A DNA stretch of 64,000 nucleotides from Bifidobacterium mongoliense DSM 21395 (lineage in GTDB: Bacteria > Actinomycetota > Actinomycetes > Actinomycetales > Bifidobacteriaceae): contig NZ_JGZE01000001.1 of NCBI RefSeq assembly GCF_000741285.1, positions 186,001-250,000 on the forward strand, read 5' to 3'. A program made the translations under genes and the position numbers. Positions 8,366-16,246 of this stretch are shown here, piece after piece (the stretch's first letter is position 1; each line of letters opens with the position of its first letter). The notes below the pieces were generated by a model. It was not told the DNA's origin and did not search any database. It saw only the letters and a program-made list of their open reading frames with translations.

Positions 8366-9880
8366 ATGGCTGATTTCACGCATATCCTCGCAACCCGACC
8401 CGATTTCGACGACGACGACCGCCAATGGCTGCACCATCTCGTCGCGGATTGGCAGGTCATCGCCGACCTGAGCTTCGCCGATCTGCTCCTCGTGTTGCAG
8501 ACCGGTGATGGCAGGTACGTCATCGCCGAGCAGTGCCGGCCATCCACCGTGATGACCCTGCGTATCGAGGATGTCGTGGGCATGGAGGTCCGTCCCGATC
8601 TGGTGGGCGAGATCCACGACGCCATGGAGTCGACGGGCGTCGTGCGGTCGACGGTGTTGCATGACGTGGGACGGGTCACCGTCTGCAACGTGTATGCGCC
8701 TGTCGCGCACCGCGGCAAGGTGCTCGGCGTGGTGGTCCGCGAGACCAACCTGTCGACCCGGGAGTCGAATGGGCGGTACGAGTCCGAAAGCATCAACGCC
8801 GGCAAGCAGCTCTTCGAGATGATCGCCCGTGGGCAGTTCCCGTATGATGACCCCGTGCAGAACCAACGGCACAACGCCCGCGTGTCGGACGGTTTCATCC
8901 TGCTCACCGCGGATGGTGTGGTGCGGTATTCCTCGCCGAACGCGATCAGCTGCTTCCGACGTCTGGGTGCGGTGACCACGATGCAGGGGCAGTACCTCAG
9001 CGAGATCGGCACGCAGCTGCTCAGGGCGAAGGCGCCGGTGCCCGAAGCGTTCCCCCTGTTGCTCTCCGGCAAGGCGGCCGTGGATTCGGAACTGGACGCC
9101 AATCGTTCCGTGGCATCCATGCGATCCCTGCCCCTGTACGGTGAGACCGGCCGCAACGGCGCGTTGATCCTGTGCCGTGACGTGACCGAGCTTCGTCGTC
9201 GAGACCGTGAGCTGCAAACCAAGGACGCGACCATTTCCGAGATCCACCATCGGGTGAAGAACAATCTGCAAGCGGTTTCCGCACTGCTCAGACTGCAGGC
9301 TCGCAAAACCAAGTCCGCCGAGGTGAAACAGGAGCTGGCGGAGGCGCAGCGCCGCGTGCAGACCATCGCGATGGTTCATGAGGGTCTGAGCCAGACCGCC
9401 GACGAAATGGTCGATTACGACAAGGTGATTTCGAACCTGCTCAAGATGAGCGTGGATCTGGCCACGATGCGTGACCAGCGGATCGACATCGAGTACATCG
9501 GATCCTTTGGCATGATGCCGGCACAGGATGCGACGCCGTTGTCGTTGGTGCTCACCGAATTGATCACCAACGCGGTGGAACACGGATTCGAGGGCCGCAA
9601 GAAGGGTCATATCCGCATCTCGGTGGGGCGTGGGGGCAATAACCTCAACGTCGTCGTCGAGGATGACGGTTCGGGGCTGGACACTGAGGAGGACCACGGC
9701 ATGGCGCGATCCTCAGGGTCCGGTCTGGGCACGCAGATCATCAACACCTTCGTCACGAATGATTTCGGCGGTACGGTGCATTGGGAACCCCGGCACGAGG
9801 GGGGCACCAAGGTGATTCTCGACATGAAGCTGCGCGCGGCCCAGGATGAGGACATGGGCGACGGGTCGGACGAGGGGTAG
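8366..9880 (+). CDS. pdtaS: Sensor histidine kinase, PdtaS type (GAF-PAS-HisKA_2-HATPase)
   Basis: Soluble sensor kinase expected to phosphorylate an ANTAR-type antiterminator. The 504-residue protein has a GAF-like N-terminal domain (DWQVIADLSFADLLLVLQT), a PAS domain (about 165-275), a HisKA_2 dimerisation helix with the phospho-accepting EIHHRVKNNLQAVSALL (His294/His295) and a catalytic domain with N-box ELITNAVEHGFEG, DDGSGLD and GSGLGTQI. There is no membrane segment. TATGAT at 8353-8358 lies seven bases before ATG 8366 and no Shine-Dalgarno is present, suggesting a leaderless mRNA. The matching PdtaR-type regulator is at 43107-43919. Confidence 0.88.
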   Translation: MADFTHILATRPDFDDDDRQWLHHLVADWQVIADLSFADLLLVLQTGDGRYVIAEQCRPSTVMTLRIEDVVGMEVRPDLVGEIHDAMESTGVVRSTVLHDVGRVTVCNVYAPVAHRGKVLGVVVRETNLSTRESNGRYESESINAGKQLFEMIARGQFPYDDPVQNQRHNARVSDGFILLTADGVVRYSSPNAISCFRRLGAVTTMQGQYLSEIGTQLLRAKAPVPEAFPLLLSGKAAVDSELDANRSVASMRSLPLYGETGRNGALILCRDVTELRRRDRELQTKDATISEIHHRVKNNLQAVSALLRLQARKTKSAEVKQELAEAQRRVQTIAMVHEGLSQTADEMVDYDKVISNLLKMSVDLATMRDQRIDIEYIGSFGMMPAQDATPLSLVLTELITNAVEHGFEGRKKGHIRISVGRGGNNLNVVVEDDGSGLDTEEDHGMARSSGSGLGTQIINTFVTNDFGGTVHWEPRHEGGTKVILDMKLRAAQDEDMGDGSDEG

Positions 9881-9943
9881 GGCGACGGCAGGGAGTGAGT
9901 GGATCCGGCGTTCGACTCGCCACGCGTTCGATTCGTGAGTGGT

Positions 9944-10005
9944 TATGACTGTGGCGGGATCTCGCTATGCGAAATCCCGCCACAGTCAATCCCGCCACAG
10001 TCATA
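9944..10005. terminator. Hairpin with a tandemly duplicated right arm
   Basis: The left arm (9944-9960) can pair with either of two adjacent copies of a 15-base right arm: 9974-9987 (14 bp, loop 13) or 9989-10005 (17 bp). The unit AATCCCGCCACAGTC is repeated head to tail at 9973-9987 and 9988-10002. It lies between convergent pdtaS and whiB genes and probably terminates both, although no U-run is present. Confidence 0.6.
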
Positions 10006-10038
10006 TGTCGGGTGTGGGGCCGAAGGCCCGGTCGAACG

Positions 10039-10320
10039 TCAGATGTGCTGCACCTGCATGCTCTGCGAGCGCCGGGCACGCATCGCGCGGCGCTTGAGGG
10101 CACGACGCTCATCCTCGCTCAGTCCACCCCAGACGCCATAGTCCTGGTTGGTGTCGAGTGCGCACTTCAGGCAGGCGTCGATGACCTTGCACGTGCGGCA
10201 TACGGCCTTCGCCTCTTCGATCTGCTGGTATGCGGCTCCGGTATTGCCCACCGGGAAGAAGAGTTCCGGATCCTTGTCGCGGCATGCGGCCTTCGCGCGC
10301 CAATCAAACGCAGTGCTCAT
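10039..10320 (-). CDS. WhiB1-like iron-sulfur transcriptional regulator
   Basis: Actinobacterial [4Fe-4S] regulator that binds RNA polymerase sigma factor. The 93-residue protein has the four cluster cysteines Cys13, Cys41, Cys44 and Cys50, the GVWGG turn (about 62-66) and a basic C-terminal tail ERRALKRRAMRARR. ACRDKDPELFFPVGN and DACLKCALDTNQDYGVWGG resemble the WhiB1 group. ATG 10320 follows GGAAAGG. It is transcribed away from an FtsK/EssC-like gene. The subgroup call rests on remembered sequence similarity. Confidence 0.9.
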   Translation of the reverse strand: MSTAFDWRAKAACRDKDPELFFPVGNTGAAYQQIEEAKAVCRTCKVIDACLKCALDTNQDYGVWGGLSEDERRALKRRAMRARRSQSMQVQHI

Positions 10321-10479
10321 GAAATCGCCTTTCCATCTCGCCGCCATGCCCTCGCCACTCGATCACGATGCCGCGACCGGTGCCCGGCACCGAATCCACA
10401 ACGAGGTGATGCTGCCATGTGTCATGGGGCATGCGTCTATCTGTTTCAGATATCAGGTAACCACGAACGACCCGACTTT

Positions 10480-12495
10480 TCAAGGGTTCTCGGGTAATTT
10501 CCCCCACCTCGTTCCTTCCGCGCGGTATGCGGGATCAGGAGAAGCATTGTATGGCATGGCTTGCGCCCTCGTGCAGGAACACCGCCCTCCCGGGGTCCTA
10601 TGGCCTTCGGTGCCCAGCGTGCCGAGCAGCGATGACGGTATGCCATCGGACAGGTCGGTCGCCCGGTCCCCGGTGGTGAACACCACGCGGGTCGAGCAAT
10701 GATCGGGTATGCGGACGTGACGTGAGGTGCGCGCGGCGAAGATGACCGTGATGCCGGGCTTGCGCAACGCCTCCTGGAGGGCATGGGCCCGAGGCTGCGC
10801 AGACAGGGGGTCGAGCAGCTCGTCGGCGTCGTCGACCAACCATATCCGCCGCGTATCCGGGGCGCGGTTCCCCGGGGTGTCGGGGTGGTTCTCTCGGTCA
10901 TCGTGATGGGGGAGGTTTCCGAACACGGCAGGGGCGTCGTGGCGTGGTTGGTCGGAGTCGACCGGAGGGCTCTCGCGCATCGGCCAGTCTGGGATGATGC
11001 CGTACCGGCGCAGTTCCGCGTCGAGACGGTGCAGCAGGGTGCTTTTGCCTCGACCGTGCGGCCCGATGATGGCGACGTTGCCGTGATGCGTGGGCAGAGT
11101 GGCGAGGAACCATGTAACGCCGTCATCCCCGAGGGCGAAGGGCGGTGACGGCATCGGCCTTCTGCCCTCAGGCTCGGTCGTGTTCGAGGGATCGCGCCGT
11201 TCCGCCCCGGCTGGCGTTCCTTCACGCCCCGCCGCCCGGGTCCGGTCATCGGCGCCCGTACGCTCGAATGCGGCGTCGCGTGTGATGGATGTGGGCAGGG
11301 GCGCGGTGAACAGCGGTTCGACCGTCGGCAGATCCATGAATCGATGGGCGAGCGCAACGGCCCTGAGCAGCGGCGTGGGGTTTCGGATCGCGCAGCAGCG
11401 TATGCCGGTCATCCCCTCGCCGTCGGAGCAGAAGGCGGCTCCGGGGGTCTGGGGGCTGAGCAGTCCGGCGCATGCGTCGCCCAGCATCTCATGGGATTGC
11501 ATCGCATCCAGGACGCGAAGGCAGAGTTTGAGCGACATGTTCGCCTTCATGTCCGCATTGATCTGCCCAATCGGGTTCTGCGTGCAGGCGATGATGTGCA
11601 TGCCGAGTGATCTGCCGAGCGACGCCACGCGAATGAGACGGCCGATGTAGTCGGGCAACTGGTCCTTGAGGGCGTGAAACTCGTCGATGACCACGATGAG
11701 TTCGGGCTCGGCTTCCCGGAGGCCGTCGATGTGGCTCACCTCTTCGTCGACGAGCCGTCGCTCCCGACGGGTGAGCTCGCATTCGAGGGCGAGCAGGGCC
11801 CGTGCGGCGTGTGCCAGGTTGAGATCACAGACGTTACCCACGACATGGGGAAGCGCGGCCAACGGTTGGAAGGTGGAGCCGCCCTTGAAATCGAGGAAGA
11901 CGAAACGCACTCGATCCGGCGGATTCAGCGTCGCCAGGGCCATGCACCAGCTTTGTAGCAGCACGGATTTCCCCGATCCGGTGGTGCCGGCCACCACCGC
12001 GTGGGGCCCTTGTCGATGCAAATCCAGGGTGAACGGCCCATGACGGCTCACCGCGACCGGGACCGCGAGCGTCCGCGGGCCGAGCCAATGCCGTATGAGG
12101 TCGCGCCAGAGCAACGGGTCGTCATCGGCGTCGAGATTGAGCAGCGCCTCCAGGTGTGGGCTGTCCAGGGCATTGACGGCGGTCGCGTTGTTGGGTGGGG
12201 GGTCTGTCTCGGTGCGGGCGGCTTCGGTCCTTCGGCTGGCCCGATCGCGCATCACACGCGAGATGAGCGGTATCGCCATGCCGAGCATACCGGAACCGAT
12301 CATCATGGCGAACAGCCATTGCCCCGCGACGATGAGGACGATGGCCATCACTGCCTGGGCAATCATCGGGAGGATGAACTGCAGGAGATCCGCGATGTTC
12401 GACCATGCAGGGATTCGACGCCTGCGTGGTCTCGGTGTGGCCCGGGCTCCACGTCTCGTGCGCCGACGGGGGTGTGGTGTCGCACTGGTATCCAT
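10480..12495 (-). CDS. FtsK/SpoIIIE-EssC-like ATPase with two P-loop domains, probable C-terminal frameshift
   Basis: Membrane-anchored motor ATPase of the FtsK/HerA superfamily. Two or three membrane segments lie at about 36-80. The first ATPase domain has Walker A GTTGSGKS (170-177) and Walker B LIVVIDEF (Asp271, Glu272). A second, degenerate domain has GPHGRGKS (478-485) and IWLVDDADELLDPL. This layout resembles type VII secretion EssC/EccC more than DNA-pumping FtsK, yet no WXG100 or other secretion partner is near. The last 36 residues look wrong: in another frame the natural end RAVFLHEGASHAIQCFS appears with stop at 10535, as if one G were lost from a run near 10588-10595. Restored length is 653. 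Function is unproven. Confidence 0.75.
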   Translation of the reverse strand: MDTSATPHPRRRTRRGARATPRPRRRRIPAWSNIADLLQFILPMIAQAVMAIVLIVAGQWLFAMMIGSGMLGMAIPLISRVMRDRASRRTEAARTETDPPPNNATAVNALDSPHLEALLNLDADDDPLLWRDLIRHWLGPRTLAVPVAVSRHGPFTLDLHRQGPHAVVAGTTGSGKSVLLQSWCMALATLNPPDRVRFVFLDFKGGSTFQPLAALPHVVGNVCDLNLAHAARALLALECELTRRERRLVDEEVSHIDGLREAEPELIVVIDEFHALKDQLPDYIGRLIRVASLGRSLGMHIIACTQNPIGQINADMKANMSLKLCLRVLDAMQSHEMLGDACAGLLSPQTPGAAFCSDGEGMTGIRCCAIRNPTPLLRAVALAHRFMDLPTVEPLFTAPLPTSITRDAAFERTGADDRTRAAGREGTPAGAERRDPSNTTEPEGRRPMPSPPFALGDDGVTWFLATLPTHHGNVAIIGPHGRGKSTLLHRLDAELRRYGIIPDWPMRESPPVDSDQPRHDAPAVFGNLPHHDDRENHPDTPGNRAPDTRRIWLVDDADELLDPLSAQPRAHALQEALRKPGITVIFAARTSRHVRIPDHCSTRVVFTTGDRATDLSDGIPSSLLGTLGTEGHRTPGGRCSCTRAQAMPYNASPDPAYRAEGTRWGKLPENP

Positions 12496-12610
12496 GCAGC
12501 CATCTTCGCCTCATACCCGGCGGTGGCCGGCCAGGCGGACCGGGTGTGGTCGGAGGCGGTCGGTCCGCGTGTCTCGCTCCGTGGCATCCTCGAGACGCAA
12601 CGGGGGAGGG

Positions 12611-14140
12611 TTACTGCTGCTGGTTGGCTTCGGCCAACGTGCCCACGGTGCCGGCCTTGTGCTCGCCCCGGCCCAGTGCGGCGAAGAGTTCATGGTTTTT
12701 CGCCGTATCGAGGAGTACGCATGATCCCACGCCGTCGACGTAGTATCCGGCGTCCTTCCAATACAGGCTGCCGGTCACGCCCGAGCCGCCCGTCGCGGAA
12801 CGGAAGGCCATGGCCATGGTGGCCAAGGTGTACGGCGTCGTGTGCTCGTCGACTCGTATGGCCCGCAACCCCGCTTCGGCGGTGGCCGTCGTCTTGCCGA
12901 AGTTGCTGAGTGTGGAGCCCGAAGCAGCGGTCGACATGATCGCGGCGATCACCTGGCGTTGCCTCGCCGCACGCCCGAAATCGCCGTTGGGATCCGAATA
13001 GCGCATGCGGGAGAAGGCCAGGGCCTGGTCGCCGTTGGCCACATGGCATCCCGCTTGCCACTTCATGCCGGAGTTGACGTCGTCCACGGTGTGGTCATAG
13101 CACAGCTTGACGCCGCCCAGGGCGTCGACGACTGATTTCAATCCGCCGAACTGGATTTCGGCGACATGGTCGATATGTTGCCCGGTGACGGTCTCGACCT
13201 GCTTCACCAGGTCGGTTTTGGAGATCTGGTAGACGGCGTTGATCTTCATGTAGTCCTGGCCCACCTGCACCAGGGAGTCACGCGGAATGGAGATGAGTGA
13301 GCTGGGGCCCGAATTGGGTTTGGTGAGGACCAGAATCGTATCGGTCCTTGCCCCCGTGGTGCCGTCCTGGCCCGTGGTGCCGTCGCGTTCGTCGGAACCC
13401 AGGATCAGCCATGATGTTCCGGGCGTGTTGGGGGTCCCGGGCAGCCACTGCGAGGAGTTGAGGTTGCTGTCCACCCAGTTCCAGGCCCCGAATAAGGCCA
13501 ACGCGAGGGCCGCGGCAAGAATGATGAATGCCGTGAGCAGACGGTGGTGGCGCCGGCGGGGTTTCACCGACCGGGCCGTAGCCCCTGAGTGGGCCAACGG
13601 CATGCTTGGCGCCGAGGATCGGGATGACGCGACGGACGACACGGGGGCTCCGATGCGGGTCCGTCCTGCGGTGGAACGTGCGGCGCCTCTGTCGGCGTAG
13701 CTATGCGCGCGGGTCTGATCGGACTGGCTGGACCGTGCGCGGGATGTCGGGGTGAAACTCGAAGGGGTGGACGGGCCGCTCGCGGTCCGCCCCTGTGGCG
13801 ATGCGGATGCTGACGACGCGGATCGTGACGAAGCGGTCGCCGATCGCCTCAGCGGCGATGCCGACACGCTCGGCATGCGTCGGGCGTCCTGTGGTAGAGG
13901 GCTCGAGGCAGCGACTTGTGATGGTGCGGCATGCGAGGATCCAACGTGCGACGCCGCGGCACGATGCGGTGTGAAACGGGGTGGTTGAGCCGCTGACGAG
14001 GATGCTCGTCCTGCGTCCACAGTGGAACCGCCGGTCGCCTGATCGGCGGCGGGCCCCGCAGCGCGCCGCCTGCGGGTGCTGGCCGGAATGAAGCTCGGAG
14101 GGGTGCCGTGCGTCTCGGAATCTTCGCCTTGCTGGCTCAT
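12611..14140 (-). CDS. LytR-CpsA-Psr (LCP) family envelope glycopolymer ligase
   Basis: LCP enzymes transfer undecaprenyl-linked glycopolymers to peptidoglycan on the outer membrane face. The 509-residue protein has a long Ser/Arg/Ala-rich cytoplasmic region (1-195), one membrane helix (about 203-223) and an extracellular LCP domain with WLILGSDERDG, ARTDTILVL, ISIPRDSLVQV, GGVKLCYDHTVDD and ALAFSRMRYSDPNGDFGRAARQRQV. The Arg and Asp residues needed for pyrophosphate handling are present. ATG 14140 is preceded by GGAGGTGGAG, better than an in-frame GTG six bases earlier. It lies just downstream of a second LCP gene. Confidence 0.9.
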   Translation of the reverse strand: MSQQGEDSETHGTPPSFIPASTRRRRAAGPAADQATGGSTVDAGRASSSAAQPPRFTPHRAAASHVGSSHAAPSQVAASSPLPQDARRMPSVSASPLRRSATASSRSASSASASPQGRTASGPSTPSSFTPTSRARSSQSDQTRAHSYADRGAARSTAGRTRIGAPVSSVASSRSSAPSMPLAHSGATARSVKPRRRHHRLLTAFIILAAALALALFGAWNWVDSNLNSSQWLPGTPNTPGTSWLILGSDERDGTTGQDGTTGARTDTILVLTKPNSGPSSLISIPRDSLVQVGQDYMKINAVYQISKTDLVKQVETVTGQHIDHVAEIQFGGLKSVVDALGGVKLCYDHTVDDVNSGMKWQAGCHVANGDQALAFSRMRYSDPNGDFGRAARQRQVIAAIMSTAASGSTLSNFGKTTATAEAGLRAIRVDEHTTPYTLATMAMAFRSATGGSGVTGSLYWKDAGYYVDGVGSCVLLDTAKNHELFAALGRGEHKAGTVGTLAEANQQQ

Positions 14141-14209
14141 CTCCACCTCCGTTGTCCGCGTTCCTACTCTCTTGTACTCGTCACCGGGTCGCCGGCGCGC
14201 TCCTGTGAC

Positions 14210-15619
14210 TCACTTCTGCGCAGGAACGGCACATACCGTCGCGTTGAGGTAGCGGTCGGCTATGCCGATGTACTGACCGGTGTTGGCGTCTCGGATCGTG
14301 CCGTTCTGCGGATCGACGATGCCCCCGGTGTTCGGATCGAGGAGGCTGCCGTCCTGCTGGGTGATGAGGCCCGTCTTGGGGTCAGGGGTCGCCGTCGGAG
14401 TCGGGGTGGCCGAAGCGGACTCGCTATCCGAAGGAGAGGGCTGGTCGTCGTTCGTCGTCGCATCGTTCTGGGTGGTGGGGGCCGCCTGGTCGTGCTCGGT
14501 CAACGCCTTGTCCTTGCGCAGCTTGGTCCACACCTCGTCCGCCGTCGTACTCCAGACCACGCGTGCCGCGGGATCGCTGGGCGCGGGAACCACGGGGATG
14601 GTCTGGGCGTAGACGTGAGCGGTATCGAGGTTCTTCAGGCTCAGCGCCAATCCGGCAAGCGCCGGCAGATTCGCCAGACCGCTGCTCATGTTGAGTGATT
14701 TGAGGGCGGCCTTGCCGAGCTGGTAGATCTGGCTGGTGTTGGTGAACAGACTCTTCGATCGGGCCTCGTTGACCAACTGCTTGATGAGGTACTGCTGTCG
14801 CGTGGTGCGCATGATGTCGGAGCCGTCCGTGCCGGTGCCGTGCCTCATGCGGGCGTACATGGTGGCGTGGGTGCCGTCCAGGTGACGCAGACCGCGTTTG
14901 AGATCGAGGTCGGTGTAGGTGTCCTTCGTGTCCTCGGGCACGCAGATGGTCACCCCGCCGATGGCGTCGATCATGTCGCGCAGGCCCGCAAAATCCACCA
15001 CGATGAATTGCTGCAGGTCCAAGCCGGTCAGGGCGTTCACGGCGTGCATCGTGCAGCTCGCCGCGGCCTCCAGTCCGCCGCCCCGGTCCCATGCGGTGTT
15101 GAAGATCGAGTTGAACATCACGTCATACTGCGCGGGAATGGTGCCTTTGGGCGTCTCGCAACTGGGGACGTTGACCAGTGAGTCGCGCGGAATGGACACG
15201 ATGTTGACGTAGGAACGGTCGGCGCTGATCTGTACGACCATGGTGGTGTCGGACTGGTGCGTGCCGGCGTCCTCGCTGTCGTGCGAGCCGCTCAGGGCGG
15301 CGTTGCCCGCGCCGTCGCGGGTGTCCTGTCCGAGCAGGAGGAAGGATATGGGTTTGCCGGCGTTGGGGTCCACGGGATCGGCCTCGGCCTTGGATCCGTT
15401 CTGCGTCAGGACCGCGATGCCCTGTTCCTTGACGATCGAGTTGAACTCCAATAACGTCGCGCCCACGGCGGTTCCCGCGAAGGTGAGCGCAGCGATGATC
15501 GAGGCCGCCGTGACCGAACGCAGACGGTGCAGCACCCGGTACCCCGCACTGTGCAGTGGTCGGGGGGTGCGCCATCCGCCGATATTCGGCAGCTTGCCGT
15601 CATTACGGTGAGAAGTCAC
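14210..15619 (-). CDS. LytR-CpsA-Psr (LCP) family envelope glycopolymer ligase
   Basis: Second LCP protein, 469 residues, in the same operon and orientation as the one below it with a 69-base gap. A short cytoplasmic segment precedes a membrane helix at about 35-55. The LCP domain shows FLLLGQDTRDG, QSDTTMVVQI, VSIPRDSLVNV, FAGLRDMIDAIGGVTICVPEDTKD and YARMRHGTGTDGSDIMRTTRQQYL. The C-terminus is a low-complexity Ser/Thr/Pro linker followed by repeats around DPNTGGIVDPQNGTIRDANTG, possibly a wall-interaction tail. GTG 15619 has AGGAAGG upstream. Its promoter region is divergent from the WhiB2-like gene. Confidence 0.9.
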   Translation of the reverse strand: MTSHRNDGKLPNIGGWRTPRPLHSAGYRVLHRLRSVTAASIIAALTFAGTAVGATLLEFNSIVKEQGIAVLTQNGSKAEADPVDPNAGKPISFLLLGQDTRDGAGNAALSGSHDSEDAGTHQSDTTMVVQISADRSYVNIVSIPRDSLVNVPSCETPKGTIPAQYDVMFNSIFNTAWDRGGGLEAAASCTMHAVNALTGLDLQQFIVVDFAGLRDMIDAIGGVTICVPEDTKDTYTDLDLKRGLRHLDGTHATMYARMRHGTGTDGSDIMRTTRQQYLIKQLVNEARSKSLFTNTSQIYQLGKAALKSLNMSSGLANLPALAGLALSLKNLDTAHVYAQTIPVVPAPSDPAARVVWSTTADEVWTKLRKDKALTEHDQAAPTTQNDATTNDDQPSPSDSESASATPTPTATPDPKTGLITQQDGSLLDPNTGGIVDPQNGTIRDANTGQYIGIADRYLNATVCAVPAQK

Positions 15620-15913
15620 GCTTTCGCCTTCCTGTCGTTCACCGACCGCCGGCTGTGTCGGGGCCGGGACGATGATTCACTCAACCACTCGAGTCTAGGA
15701 CACAAGGTTAACGATTCCTGAGAGAGCGTTGATACCTGACGAGTCTCTTCACGTAACCCGACGGTGACGCTCGTCTCGGCGCAGGGGCATACGGAGCATT
15801 GACACGCATGAGATTTGACAAACGGCGCGGTGCCTGAGTGTAATCAACGGGTATCCGTGGGGTCGTGGGGGTTGCGATCGATCGGGTCGATGGGTAAGGA
15901 GGGGGCATGTGGG

Positions 15914-16207
15914 GTGCCGAAGAGGATGATGAAGGGGACGTTGGGCGCGAGCGGTGGGGGGAATGTACGCGACGCGGCCGGACAGTCATGGAGGCAACGG
16001 GCGCTGTGTTCGCAGACCGATCCGGAGGTCTTCTTTCCTGAAAAGGGCGGGTCGACCAAGGACGCGAAACAGGTGTGCGCCCGGTGTGAGGTCCGTGAGC
16101 AGTGTCTGCAATGGGCTCTCGATCATGACGAACGTTTCGGCATCTGGGGAGGGATGAGTGAACGCGAACGACGGCGGTACAAGCATGAGCACGGCTCCGC
16201 GGCCTAG
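15914..16207 (+). CDS. WhiB2/WhmD-like iron-sulfur transcriptional regulator
   Basis: [4Fe-4S] WhiB protein linked in other actinobacteria to cell division and sporulation control. SWRQRALCSQTDPEVFFPEK, KQVCARCEVREQC and DERFGIWGGMSERERRR carry the four cluster cysteines, the GIWGG turn and a basic tail; the pattern matches the WhiB2/WhmD/Streptomyces WhiB group. Start choice is uncertain: GTG 15914 has GGAGG ten bases upstream; ATG 15926/15929 or upstream ATG 15815 are alternatives. It is followed by a glycosyltransferase, DUF5719 and PF06262 gene, a neighbourhood conserved around whiB2 in actinobacteria. Confidence 0.85.
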   Translation: MPKRMMKGTLGASGGGNVRDAAGQSWRQRALCSQTDPEVFFPEKGGSTKDAKQVCARCEVREQCLQWALDHDERFGIWGGMSERERRRYKHEHGSAA

Positions 16208-16246
16208 TTGCGGCGGGCTGCGGCACCCCGTGCGTACACTGGGGGT

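Noticed and set aside
10480..12495. Type VII secretion locus
   Set aside because: Only the ATPase is similar; no WXG100, EccB, EccD or mycosin-like gene occurs in the window.
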